Shown in pieces: positions 17,939 through 26,689 of a stretch of DNA of 64,000 nt (position 1 is its first letter; each line of letters opens with the position of its first letter). The stretch comes from Leeuwenhoekiella sp. GTDB taxonomy: Bacteria > Bacteroidota > Bacteroidia > Flavobacteriales > Flavobacteriaceae. The notes beneath the pieces are model-generated. The model was not told the origin of the DNA. It worked only from the letters and a program-made list of their open reading frames with translations, and made no database searches. The translations under genes were made by a program, and so were the position numbers. The stretch lies in contig PAPI01000018.1 in the NCBI GenBank assembly GCA_002708845.1, positions 1 through 64,000 of the forward strand. Reading direction: 5' to 3'.

Positions 17939-19070
17939 TTAAAATGATTGTGTTGTTTTTTATCTCATAGTCTGTAATAAAATTGGTGTTTTTGATTAAT
18001 TTTAGAATGCTTGACAATTCTTGATTCTTTTTGAGTTGTCCATTAAAGGTGACCTCTTTTAGCGTTTCGTCCTCAAAATTTACATCTACATCATACCACC
18101 GGGACAATACCTTCATAATTTCAAGTAAAGATTTATCATTGAAACTGAACAATCCGTTTCTCCAGGCGATTTCAGAGTCAGTATCAACCTTACTGACAAG
18201 GAGGTTACCATTCTGCTTGTTAAGTACAGATTGCTGTCCTGGTTTTAATACCTCAGCTTTTTGATGATGTGTGTTGAGTTGAATAGTTCCTTCAATAAGG
18301 GTTGTAAGAACGTTAGCCTCCTCTTTATATGCTTTGACATTAAATTCGGTTCCCAATACCTCTACCTCCTGATTGGTGGTATTAACCTTAAAGCGAGTCC
18401 CATTATGTGCTGAGCTGGGTGAAACTTCAAAAAACGCCTCACCATATACCAATTCTACGGTACGGGGTTCTCCTACAGCAAAAGACTCTGGATATTTAAG
18501 CTGAGAATCAGAATTAAGCCACACTTTAGTCCCGTCTGCAAGCTCTACATAAAACTGTCCTCCTCGCGGTATGGTTAATGTATTGTAGGATAGCTGAGTC
18601 GATGAGGCAGCTGTCTTTTTGTAAATCAGTTCTTTTCCGTTACTTTTTGCAGAATTAAGTAAAAAGTCTTTTTCTCCTGCTAAAAAAATTTCCTCTCCAC
18701 TGCCCAAAGTCAGTGTCGCCTTAGAACTCCCTATTTCAATTTGATTCTCCTGGATTGATGTTGTGAGAGGAGGATTTAGTTTGTAAAAAATAGTAGTGAA
18801 TACCAGCAATACCAACGAAGCTGCGACACCATAGGTGAACCAATTGGTCTTATAAAAGGGTATGCGTTTTACCTTCCCGGTGTCTTCAATCCGCTCTAGG
18901 ATAGAGATTAGCATTTTTGTTTTTAAGGTCTCCTCTGAGCCTAATTCTTCAACCCACTCATGCTCTTGCTGAAAACTCTCATAATAATTAATGAGACGTT
19001 GCAGTTCTGTAAGGTCTGCCTCACCTTCTAGATATTTCCTTATTAAAATTTGAAAATCTTCTTTGTTCAT
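17934..19070 (-). CDS. fecR: FecR-type anti-sigma factor, locus 1
   Basis: 378-residue inner-membrane regulator. The N-terminal cytosolic anti-sigma region (1-85) precedes a single membrane helix (about 92-111, FTYGVAASLVLLVFTTIFY). The periplasmic FecR domain follows (about 160-270; TIPRGGQFYVELADGTKVWL and YGEAFFEV), then a C-terminal DUF4974/STN-like domain (about 305-378; LLEIMKVLSRWYDVDV). It holds the ECF sigma factor until the STN domain of the ligand-loaded SusC signals. It lies between sigma (178 nt upstream) and susC (98 nt downstream). Confidence 0.94.
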   Translation of the reverse strand: MNKEDFQILIRKYLEGEADLTELQRLINYYESFQQEHEWVEELGSEETLKTKMLISILERIEDTGKVKRIPFYKTNWFTYGVAASLVLLVFTTIFYKLNPPLTTSIQENQIEIGSSKATLTLGSGEEIFLAGEKDFLLNSAKSNGKELIYKKTAASSTQLSYNTLTIPRGGQFYVELADGTKVWLNSDSQLKYPESFAVGEPRTVELVYGEAFFEVSPSSAHNGTRFKVNTTNQEVEVLGTEFNVKAYKEEANVLTTLIEGTIQLNTHHQKAEVLKPGQQSVLNKQNGNLLVSKVDTDSEIAWRNGLFSFNDKSLLEIMKVLSRWYDVDVNFEDETLKEVTFNGQLKKNQELSSILKLIKNTNFITDYEIKNNTIILK

Positions 19071-19248
19071 ACTAAAAGCAATTAATGAGTGCCTTTATAT
19101 ATGAAGTGTATGAAAATGTACTTATCCCCTAATAAAAACTTAACTATTTACTAATTTTAACATAAAAAACGTTGTATAATGAACTTTTAGCCATCGAAAT
19201 CGCAATGTAAAGCGTGCGACTTTGGCGAAAAGAAAAGAAATTATTTTA

Positions 19249-19821
19249 CTAAAAAAGGAGAAGTAATAAGGTAATACCTAAGGAGGCTCGAAGAGCGTTA
19301 AGAGCAATGGTTATGTGATTTTCAACCGTTTTTGTTGAAATATTCAGCTTCTGAGCTATTTCCTTATGTGTTAAACGTTCGTTTCTGCTTAATTTGTAAA
19401 CCGTTCGGCATTTATCTGGAAGATTATCTACTACAAGTCGTATCTGTTTTCGGAGTTCTTTATGGATCAACTCGGTTTCCGGGGTAGTATTTTGAAGACG
19501 CTCTTCTATATTTTCAAAAAGCTCAAAACGTAAGTTTTTATTTTTCCTAAATTCAGCAAATACCTTGTAACGAACACATGCAAAAAGATAGGTCTTTAAA
19601 GAAGTTTGAATTTGAAGTTTATCTCGCTTATTCCATAGGTCAATAAAAACATCCTGAATGATTTCCTCACAGGTTTCTTTATCATGCAATAAATTATAGG
19701 AAGAAAGATATAAAGGTTTCCAATAGTCATCGTAGAGCACACTAAGAGCCTTCTTGTTCCCCGCTTTGAGGGAGACAACTAATTCAATATCTCTATTGCT
19801 CATTTTACTTCCCATTGACAC
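19249..19821 (-). CDS. ECF RNA polymerase sigma factor (sigma-70 Bacteroides expansion type), locus 1
   Basis: Up to 190 residues. The sigma2 region includes KETCEEIIQDVFIDLWNKRD (about 45-65), and the sigma4 helix-turn-helix includes RLTHKEIAQKLNISTKTVEN (about 148-168). The longest frame begins at a GTG (19821). An ATG at 19803 gives MSNRDIELV, closer to the usual start of the family. A TAAATTTAG box on the minus strand (19842-19834) could be the -7 element. It should transcribe the susC operon of locus 1 when FecR releases it. Confidence 0.92.
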   Translation of the reverse strand: MSMGSKMSNRDIELVVSLKAGNKKALSVLYDDYWKPLYLSSYNLLHDKETCEEIIQDVFIDLWNKRDKLQIQTSLKTYLFACVRYKVFAEFRKNKNLRFELFENIEERLQNTTPETELIHKELRKQIRLVVDNLPDKCRTVYKLSRNERLTHKEIAQKLNISTKTVENHITIALNALRASLGITLLLLLF

Positions 19822-20623
19822 GTTAAAATTATACTAAATTTAACATGTAAAAAAATTTGAACTCGCTGAAAATTAATACCTGATAGATATTCTTTACAAG
19901 AATTAATGTATTTATTACATTTTATAAATTAAACTTGGCTTTTCTGCGAAACAAGTAAAAAATGGTAGTTTATTTTTACAATTCTTGAATTAACATTTTA
20001 AAGGAATTGGGGTTAAAGACAGATTTAGCGTGCCTTTAATGCGTTCTCCACTCGAAATTTCAGGTAATATTTTATGGCTACAGCCTTGAAAGAGCGGATT
20101 TCAATCTTAAGGCCAGGGATCTATTAGAAAAGATAATGTTTAAACCTCATCGTTTTTCATCTTAAAGACTTACAATTAAACTATTTTATAAAAGTTGATA
20201 ATTGGGTTATTCCTTTTAAAATTGACTTCAATTCTGAAATAAAAATGTCAAATTTTTAATCCCGATATACGATTCGGTGAGTCATCAAAACTTCTGTTTA
20301 CGAAGACCTGTGGTAGATTAAGAGAAATTTGACGCGGCCGGTACCTTTAAAGCCAACTCATTCCCTATATTTCTGTGTTTAAATGATTTAACGTTTGATC
20401 GATTCACTAATCTATAATGCATATTAATACAGATAGTATTTGACCGTCTTTAATAAATTATGTTATTGACCAAACTAGCATAATTACATCCTCTATCTCA
20501 AACCAAGTTAAAGCGTTCTTGAAAACAGTACGAACTATTTGAATTTCTTCTATTAAATTTTATGGGGATAGCTATCAACCTAATTCCACAATCTGATAAG
20601 CGTGTAATAAATCATTATAATTA
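19822..20623. other. Long intergenic region between the sigma gene of locus 1 and the end of locus 2
   Basis: About 800 nt in which I recognise no gene, RNA or mobile element. In loci 1 and 3 the PLP-enzyme gene occupies the equivalent place beyond the 3' repeat, but no aminotransferase coding sequence could be read here on either strand. It probably consists of decayed DNA plus the upstream regulatory region of the sigma gene. Confidence 0.5.
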
Positions 20624-20651
20624 GAGAGCCTAAATCCGATGACTCAAGCTC
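20618..20651 (-). terminator. Terminator-like hairpin at the end of locus 2
   Basis: Minus-strand stem (20626-20636 with 20641-20651, loop CGAT) is homologous to the hairpin at 1868-1893. Differences at several stem positions keep pairing through G-U or A-U. The T-tract seen in locus 1 is missing here, so termination may be weaker. Confidence 0.5.
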
Positions 20652-20711
20652 CCTTCAAAATAAAATCAACACGAGTTAAGAGTCTTTATGTAAAGGCTAA
20701 TTCAAATAAAT
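20624..20711. repeat. 88-bp intergenic repeat, copy B (paired with 1866-1953)
   Basis: Same-orientation copy of the sequence that follows the M16 gene in locus 1, here placed directly after dsbD. The adjoining 20718-20756 matches the DsbD 3' flank of locus 1 near 5070-5113. The junction therefore looks like a deletion that removed an M16 gene from locus 2. Confidence 0.75.
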
Positions 20712-20756
20712 TAATAATATGCTGGTTTTCTTTCACCAGAGAATATTTCCCAAAAT

Positions 20757-22727
20757 TTAGTTACTGTAATTCCCAATTCCCTCTTTGAGCCAGGCTAAAT
20801 ACGACTCCACATCAGGATCATAAGCTGTGGGATCGTTTAAATTCTCCCCATCATTATTGATCAATACATAATACGGCTGAGCATTTGCTTTATAGTGTTT
20901 AATTTGAAAATCACTCCACTTATTCCCTACGGTTTTGATTTTCTTACCGGTAGTTTCAGAAATATACTGCTCCGTTTCAAGAAGCTCCTTTTTATCGTCC
21001 ACGTAAAGCGATATCAACACCAGCTCATCCCTTAGCACTTGCTGAACCTGAGGTTCGGGCCACACCCGTTCTTCCATCTTGCGGCAGTTTACACAGGCAT
21101 AGCCTGTAAAATCTAGCATAACCGGCTTATTCACCTTTTTGGCATAGGCCATCCCGGCTTCATAATCTTTAAAAGTTATAAGATCTAAAGGCCCCAATTC
21201 TGCTTGATCAGGAAGCTCTATTGAAGTACCTGCAACGCCTTTGGTATTGCCTACACCGTAAGGAGACTCGCTATACTGCGTGGGTGGTGGGAAACCACTG
21301 ATCCATTGCAGGGGCGCTCCCCACAGACCCGGAATCATATACACCACAAAAGCCAAAACAAATAATCCCAAACCGAGCCTTCCCACAGATATATGTGGCA
21401 ATGGACTATCATGGGGTAGCGTGATTTTTCCGAAGAGATAAAACGCTAAAGCTCCAAAAATGGCAATCCAGATCGCTAAGAATGTCTCGCGTTCTAATAG
21501 GTGTAATTGCAACACCAAATCGGCATTGCTTAAAAATTTAAAGGCAAAGGCAAGTTCTAAAAAGCCTAAAACCACTTTGACTGTATTGAGCCAGCCACCA
21601 GACTTAGGTAACGAGTTTAACCAACCGGGAAAAGCTGCAAACAAGGCAAAGGGTAATGCAATCGCCAGCGAAAAGCCCAACATCCCCACAATGGGGGCTA
21701 TCCCGCCCTTTGAAGCAGATTCTACCAGCAGAGTGCCCACAATGGGACCAGTGCACGAAAACGAAACAATGGCCAGCGCAAGCGCCATAAAAAAGATGCC
21801 GATAAGACCATCGCGGTCTGCCTGTGAATCAATTTTGGTAGCCCACGAACTGGGAAGCACCAGTTCAAAAGCGCCCAGAAAGGAACAAGCAAAAAAGACT
21901 AACAGCGCAAAAAAGACCAAATTAAAGACCACATTTGTAGACAGCGCATTGAGCGAATCGGCACCAAAGATCGCAGTCACCACAGAACCCAGCACCACAT
22001 AAATCACAATGATAAAAAGCCCGTAGAGTAATGCATTTTTAATTCCGCTGGCACGGGTTTTACTTTGTTTTGTAAAAAAGCTCACGGTCATTGGTATCAT
22101 TGGGAACACGCAAGGCGTGAGCAAAGCTGCAAAACCACCTAAGAAACTTAAAAAGAAAATAGTGAGTAACCCGCGGGATTCTGAGGCTGAAGATTCAGCT
22201 TCAGGTAAAGTTGAATCCGTACCCCCTGTAATTGAACCTGTAGCAGTTTCTGCAGTAGTCTCTTCGGTAAAATTGAAGGTTAATTCTTCTTCTTCAGGAG
22301 GTAAGCAGCGGGTATCATCGCAAACCATATACTCTACAAAGGCCTGAATGCGCTCCACTTCCTCAGTAACTTCAATCTTTTGCTTAAAAACCGCACTGTT
22401 TTCGAAATACTTGATTTCCATTTCAAAAACAGGATCTTGTATCACCTTCCCTTCCTCCTCTTTCGTATTTCCTACAATCCTAAAGTCTCCGTTGCTGTCG
22501 TCATACATAAAACTCGTAGCTACCGGTCCCCCATCTGGAACTTGCTGTGAATATAAGTGCCAGCCTGCATCAAGATTTGCTTTGGATACGAGTAAATATT
22601 CGGTATCTGAAATCTTCTCTGTTTCGGTTGTCCATTTAATAGGATCTACAACCTGCGCTTCAATTTCAGACGAAAAAAAAAGTATAATTAATAGGAAAGG
22701 AAAAATAAACCTTACTGTATTATGCAT
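20757..22727 (-). CDS. dsbD: DsbD-type thiol:disulfide interchange protein, locus 2
   Basis: 656-residue inner-membrane protein with all expected redox cysteines: signal peptide (1-24), DsbD-alpha domain with C136/C141 in VCDDTRCLPP, a Thr/Ser/Glu-rich linker (about 155-185), membrane domain with C206 (LTPCVFP) and C325 (SFSCTGP), and a thioredoxin domain with CVNC (C545/C548). From the first membrane helix to the end it is almost identical to the locus 1 protein, while the alpha domains differ much more. It starts 4 nt after the stand-alone alpha-domain gene and is the last gene of locus 2. It should supply reducing power to the TlpA-like proteins encoded upstream. Confidence 0.94.
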   Translation of the reverse strand: MHNTVRFIFPFLLIILFFSSEIEAQVVDPIKWTTETEKISDTEYLLVSKANLDAGWHLYSQQVPDGGPVATSFMYDDSNGDFRIVGNTKEEEGKVIQDPVFEMEIKYFENSAVFKQKIEVTEEVERIQAFVEYMVCDDTRCLPPEEEELTFNFTEETTAETATGSITGGTDSTLPEAESSASESRGLLTIFFLSFLGGFAALLTPCVFPMIPMTVSFFTKQSKTRASGIKNALLYGLFIIVIYVVLGSVVTAIFGADSLNALSTNVVFNLVFFALLVFFACSFLGAFELVLPSSWATKIDSQADRDGLIGIFFMALALAIVSFSCTGPIVGTLLVESASKGGIAPIVGMLGFSLAIALPFALFAAFPGWLNSLPKSGGWLNTVKVVLGFLELAFAFKFLSNADLVLQLHLLERETFLAIWIAIFGALAFYLFGKITLPHDSPLPHISVGRLGLGLFVLAFVVYMIPGLWGAPLQWISGFPPPTQYSESPYGVGNTKGVAGTSIELPDQAELGPLDLITFKDYEAGMAYAKKVNKPVMLDFTGYACVNCRKMEERVWPEPQVQQVLRDELVLISLYVDDKKELLETEQYISETTGKKIKTVGNKWSDFQIKHYKANAQPYYVLINNDGENLNDPTAYDPDVESYLAWLKEGIGNYSN

Positions 22728-22731
22728 GGTT

Positions 22732-23178
22732 TTAGTTTATGTTGAAAGTTAAATCTTTAGTGGTTGGAGGTAAGCAGCGACTGTCGTCACATACCATAAA
22801 GGTCACACTGCCTTTGATTTCAAAAGGTTTTGTATTGCGTAGCTTTATACGTTGCGTAAATACTGCCCTATCTGCGAAATAGGTGATCTTCATTTCAAAA
22901 ATAGGATCGTTAACCGTATGGCCTTTTTCTTCGTTTGTATTCCCCTTTTTTAAATAATTTGAGTTTCCTTCAAACGAAAAACTGGTTGCCACAGGTCCTC
23001 CTTCGGGTACAGCTTGGGAATACAGGTGCCAGCCTTTCTCAATTTTAGCGGTAGCAATTAAATCGCATTCTGAATCTGAATTTTTTTTAACCGAAGTTTC
23101 CCAGGTAACCGGCTCAAAAATTTGTGCCTGTACGTAACCGGTTATAACAAATAGCAACAAGAAGATTTTGGTTTTCAT
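22732..23178 (-). CDS. Stand-alone DsbD-alpha-like redox domain protein, locus 2 (first of two)
   Basis: 148-residue exported protein (signal peptide to about residue 18, GYVQAQ). A single DsbD-alpha-like domain contains HLYSQAVPEGGP, DPIFEMKITYF and the redox pair C130/C135 in VCDDSRCLPP. One further cysteine, C38, lies near the N-terminus. It is the orthologue-like counterpart of the protein at 7075-7527. It lies 4 nt before dsbD, so the two are probably translated together and form a donor-acceptor pair in the periplasm. Confidence 0.85.
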   Translation of the reverse strand: MKTKIFLLLFVITGYVQAQIFEPVTWETSVKKNSDSECDLIATAKIEKGWHLYSQAVPEGGPVATSFSFEGNSNYLKKGNTNEEKGHTVNDPIFEMKITYFADRAVFTQRIKLRNTKPFEIKGSVTFMVCDDSRCLPPTTKDLTFNIN

Positions 23179-23357
23179 CGTATTATGGATTTATAATTAG
23201 CATTAAACATCAGGGCTAACCCTAAAGCAGCCCCGGTGAATTCCTTATTTTATGGCAAATTCAAATAACACGGACTAAGTACAGTTTTGACTTTCATAGT
23301 TGTTCGCTTTGATTGTGAGCATTTCAACTGGGATCGAGCTTCCCAAACAGCTCCCTG

Positions 23358-23816
23358 TTATTTAGGTATGCTTTTACTGTTGAGATTAACTGTAAACTTT
23401 TTAGTTGATGGGAGCAAGCACATTTGGTTTGTGCATGCCATAAACCTGATCGTAGCGTTTAAGCGCGCCTCTTTATCTGCAGTTAATTTTACAATCTGGG
23501 TAAAAGTCACCCCTTTAGAATAGTAGGGAAGGGGCTTATTTCCCTGTTGTTCTTCTCCTTTCTCTTCCAATGCTCCTTTAAACTCCAGATTCGGGTTTTC
23601 TTCAAAAATGAATTTTGTAGGCATTCCCATACCACCAGTGGCTCCTTTCTGAGGATAAATGTGATAGGTTGCATCAATCTCAGCGGTAAAGAGAACCTTA
23701 TAGGTTAATTCATCAATACGCTCACTGCTTACTTCCCACTTAACAGGATACTTACTCTGAGAAAAACCATTTATGGCCAAAAAGTTAAGTAGGAATAAAA
23801 AAATAACCCGTTTCAT
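23358..23816 (-). CDS. Stand-alone DsbD-alpha-like redox domain protein, locus 2 (second, divergent)
   Basis: 152-residue exported protein (signal peptide to about residue 19, NGFSQ). The domain is more divergent: YHIYPQKGATGGMG replaces the usual HLYSQ-x-PEGGP, and the cysteine pair is C128/C133 in ACTNQMCLLP. The C-x4-C spacing and the following L-P are kept, so it should be redox active. It sits between the TPR-TlpA gene (82 nt upstream) and the other alpha-domain gene (179 nt downstream). A second electron acceptor with a different partner is the likeliest role. Confidence 0.8.
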   Translation of the reverse strand: MKRVIFLFLLNFLAINGFSQSKYPVKWEVSSERIDELTYKVLFTAEIDATYHIYPQKGATGGMGMPTKFIFEENPNLEFKGALEEKGEEQQGNKPLPYYSKGVTFTQIVKLTADKEARLNATIRFMACTNQMCLLPSTKKFTVNLNSKSIPK

Positions 23817-23898
23817 ATATGCTGTTTCAAAAATTTTTCCCTATCCCTTACGGGGTATGCAAGAAAAAAATCGTATTAATAACTGTTTGTAATTAGGG

Positions 23899-25314
23899 TT
23901 AAAAGCCTTTTCGGGCTATTTCAACCATTTGCGTAAGTTCTTCTGCTGCAGCCTCCATATCTCCTTCAAAACCTTCTAATTCAAAACGTATTATTCCTTC
24001 AGGATCAATGACAAATTTTGCAGGAATTCCGGTTACCTCAAATGCTGTTACCGCCGGTGGAAGTTGGGTTTCAGGATCTATGGCATCTATATACAAATCA
24101 AAATCATAGCCTCGTTTATCGAGAAATTTTTTAGAATGGGACAAAGGATCTTTAACATTCTCCCAGGTATCGATAAACAGGAATTCAACTTCCGGATCAT
24201 TGGCATAACGGTTAGCGGCTAACTGCATTGCAGGGAATGAGGCCACGCAGGGGCCGCACCAGGTTGCCCAAAAATCAAGAACTATCGTCTTACCTTTAAA
24301 ATCTTCAAGAGTTACTTTTTTACCGTTAACATCGGTTACCGAGAAGGCCGGTGCCTGTTTATTGACGCTAAACGCTGCTACATTAGATCTGATCTTCTCG
24401 ATAAACTTTTGGTTTAAGGAATCTATATACGCTTCAACATCTTTATCAGGATATAATTTGGCATATCCCAATCTCACCTGATCCAGATATCTTTGCTCAT
24501 TCTTACCCGCTTCAATCATCTCAGCCAGTACAGGAAGGCTTTTCTCATAATTCCCTTTTAAACTCGCAGACAGATACGCATAGTTTTCCACAAGTTCGCG
24601 GCTCTCACTAATATCTTCCAGATTTTCATAGGCCTCCTGAATGTATTTGAAAGACTTTTGATCATAACCGGTTTTAAAGAGCAATTTGCCATACATCTTT
24701 AGGTACTCGTTATAAATAGCCTCGGCCTGATTACTCTTCTTTATCTGGGCCTTGAGCTTTTTAGCGTGATCCAGATTTTGCGTTGCCAGTTTTAAAGCCT
24801 TCTCCTGATCTATTGGAATAAACAATTCCAGATTAGAATTCAGTGCTCCTATCCTATATACAGGGTCTTCAATTGCATTGATGTAATCCATCATTTTTTG
24901 AGCATCGGGAACTTCGGCAAAAGTCATGGCGACCAAATTTTTTTCAAAATCCAGGTTTGCCTCGGGATATTCCTGCTGTATTTTGAAAAAATGCTCCTCG
25001 ACTTCCTGCGCACTTTCGAGATTTCGGAAAGACATCATTCGTGCAAAACGCGCTTCCTGAGATTGCGGATACTTCTTATTTATCAGTTTGATGATTTGGT
25101 CACTTTTTTCATCATCAGTTCCATAAAACTGAAGCAGTTCAAACAATTGGATTGCACTACCGTTCTCCAGGATACTTTTGATCTTTTCCTCGCGTTTTTC
25201 TGCATGGGTCTCATTCTTTAAAAACGCAAGAATTGATTCCTGATCATCCTGAGCAAATGCAAAGGCATTCATGCTGATTAAAAAGACCAGCAATATTCTT
25301 TTGAGTTGTATCAT
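23899..25314 (-). CDS. TlpA-like thioredoxin with N-terminal TPR-like helical region, locus 2
   Basis: 471-residue exported protein (signal peptide to about residue 21, AFAFAQ). The long helical N-terminal region (about 25-310) has TPR-like spacing. The thioredoxin domain has FWATWCGPC (C353/C356) and the cis-proline segment TGIPAKFVIDPEG. It is homologous along its whole length to the locus 1 protein at 7622-9052. The helical part may hold a client peptide or protein while the thioredoxin domain reduces it (inference). Confidence 0.9.
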   Translation of the reverse strand: MIQLKRILLVFLISMNAFAFAQDDQESILAFLKNETHAEKREEKIKSILENGSAIQLFELLQFYGTDDEKSDQIIKLINKKYPQSQEARFARMMSFRNLESAQEVEEHFFKIQQEYPEANLDFEKNLVAMTFAEVPDAQKMMDYINAIEDPVYRIGALNSNLELFIPIDQEKALKLATQNLDHAKKLKAQIKKSNQAEAIYNEYLKMYGKLLFKTGYDQKSFKYIQEAYENLEDISESRELVENYAYLSASLKGNYEKSLPVLAEMIEAGKNEQRYLDQVRLGYAKLYPDKDVEAYIDSLNQKFIEKIRSNVAAFSVNKQAPAFSVTDVNGKKVTLEDFKGKTIVLDFWATWCGPCVASFPAMQLAANRYANDPEVEFLFIDTWENVKDPLSHSKKFLDKRGYDFDLYIDAIDPETQLPPAVTAFEVTGIPAKFVIDPEGIIRFELEGFEGDMEAAAEELTQMVEIARKGF

Positions 25315-25404
25315 CTATTTATTAGATTTTCTAAAAGTTCACACCGGCCTTTTCCGATTGCTCTTCACAGCTATTTCGGCTAAAGGATGTTGCGAACACT
25401 AGTA

Positions 25405-26682
25405 TTAATTAGAAGCGTGTTCCTTGATGATTTCGATCATGGCTTTTACTTTATAATATTCCCCATCCGTAGAGCCCGCATAGGCTATATTATAAAAGCG
25501 AATAGTGCCTTGAGGATCAAATACAATTTTAGTAGGTGTCGCGACTACATTATAGGCTACGTTTTCTTCGTCATGGAGTACGTCAAGGTCAATACCTTTT
25601 TTACGTACAAAACTTTTCACATCTTCCTGAAGTTCAAAAAGATTGATGACATAAAGTTGAAAGGGTTCATCTTTATAATCTTCCACAACTTTTTCAAATG
25701 CGGTAAAGCAAGCCACACAAGGAGTACACATAGTCGTCCAGAAATCAATCAACAGGATTTCGCCTTTATGATCTGCCAGATTCACCGGATTCCCGTTCAG
25801 ATCGGGTATTGAAATATCATAAACATTCTTATCCGCAGAAAAGATGGTTAATTGCTCACCAGAACCATTAGGTGCATTTATTTTGCCCTCGTATGGAATT
25901 TTGACATCTGTGAGGTAGGTTTTTTTAATCTTATCATAATAGTGTTGATACGCCTCTTCCCTAAGCTCTTTTATCAAGTCTTCACAACCTGCATCGGTAC
26001 CTTTTAATTCTTTATAAACGTGAGCAAAGGTCTCTCTAAGCTTCGGCTTTGATTCTCCGGTTCTTACAGCTTTGACAAGTGTATCCATCGCTCTTTGAGT
26101 TTCCCCGGCTGCAGCGAGTACTATTGCACAGCGATCGTAATAGCTCGCTTTTGAATCCTTAAAATATTTAGAATCCCTAAACTCAGAAACGATTTCTGAG
26201 GACTTTTCTAAACTTTTTCTGGCCAGCGCAACATTACCCAGTTTAGCATTGGCCATCGCGTTAAGTTCCAGAAGCACCTGTAATCTGCCATTTGCAATCA
26301 CGTCGATTTCATCACGACTCTCAATCTTATCAATAACTTCTTGAGATACCTCAGCAATAACCGCCATATTTTCATCTTCATCTTCCAAATGCTCTAAGGC
26401 ATAAACCAGGTTTATCAAAGCAATTGCAGAAAATTCAGGATTTGAACGGGTGTAAAATTTATACTTATCGGTATTGCCATCATCTAGATTTGCTATGGCT
26501 AAAGCAGTCAGATACGTGTCGTAGTCAGCATCTGGATTTGCCTGTCGCATTTCTTCATAATACGCTTCCTGATCTTTAACATTTTCCAATGCATTAAATT
26601 CGGCATATGAATATTCTAGGGTCGTTTGGTTCTGCGCCAGTACACTACCGGATATGAAAAGACCTATCATTAAATTTTTCAT
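25405..26682 (-). CDS. Divergent TlpA-like thioredoxin with CTPCxxC active site, locus 2
   Basis: 425-residue exported protein (short signal peptide to about residue 16). A helical, TPR-like N-terminal region (about 20-260) precedes a thioredoxin domain. The active site is unusual: the tryptophan of WCxxC is methionine (FWTTMCTPC, C319/C322) and a third cysteine, C325, follows three residues later. Loss of the Trp and the extra thiol suggest a changed redox potential or a different thiol task, such as isomerisation or metal binding. It starts 7 nt after the DUF4369-TlpA gene. No counterpart exists in loci 1 and 3. Confidence 0.85.
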   Translation of the reverse strand: MKNLMIGLFISGSVLAQNQTTLEYSYAEFNALENVKDQEAYYEEMRQANPDADYDTYLTALAIANLDDGNTDKYKFYTRSNPEFSAIALINLVYALEHLEDEDENMAVIAEVSQEVIDKIESRDEIDVIANGRLQVLLELNAMANAKLGNVALARKSLEKSSEIVSEFRDSKYFKDSKASYYDRCAIVLAAAGETQRAMDTLVKAVRTGESKPKLRETFAHVYKELKGTDAGCEDLIKELREEAYQHYYDKIKKTYLTDVKIPYEGKINAPNGSGEQLTIFSADKNVYDISIPDLNGNPVNLADHKGEILLIDFWTTMCTPCVACFTAFEKVVEDYKDEPFQLYVINLFELQEDVKSFVRKKGIDLDVLHDEENVAYNVVATPTKIVFDPQGTIRFYNIAYAGSTDGEYYKVKAMIEIIKEHASN

Positions 26683-26689
26683 AGTGTGC

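Noticed and set aside
1866-20711. The 88-bp repeat pair as insertion-sequence ends or attachment sites
   Set aside because: The copies sit at homologous 3' ends of paralogous loci and contain a shared terminator; there is no transposase and there are no target duplications, so locus duplication explains them.
21460-22002. Plus-strand 180-codon frame opposite dsbD of locus 2
   Set aside because: Lys/Ser/Pro-rich translation with no domain; an equivalent shadow frame appears opposite the homologous dsbD genes because their codons are similar, not because it is a gene.
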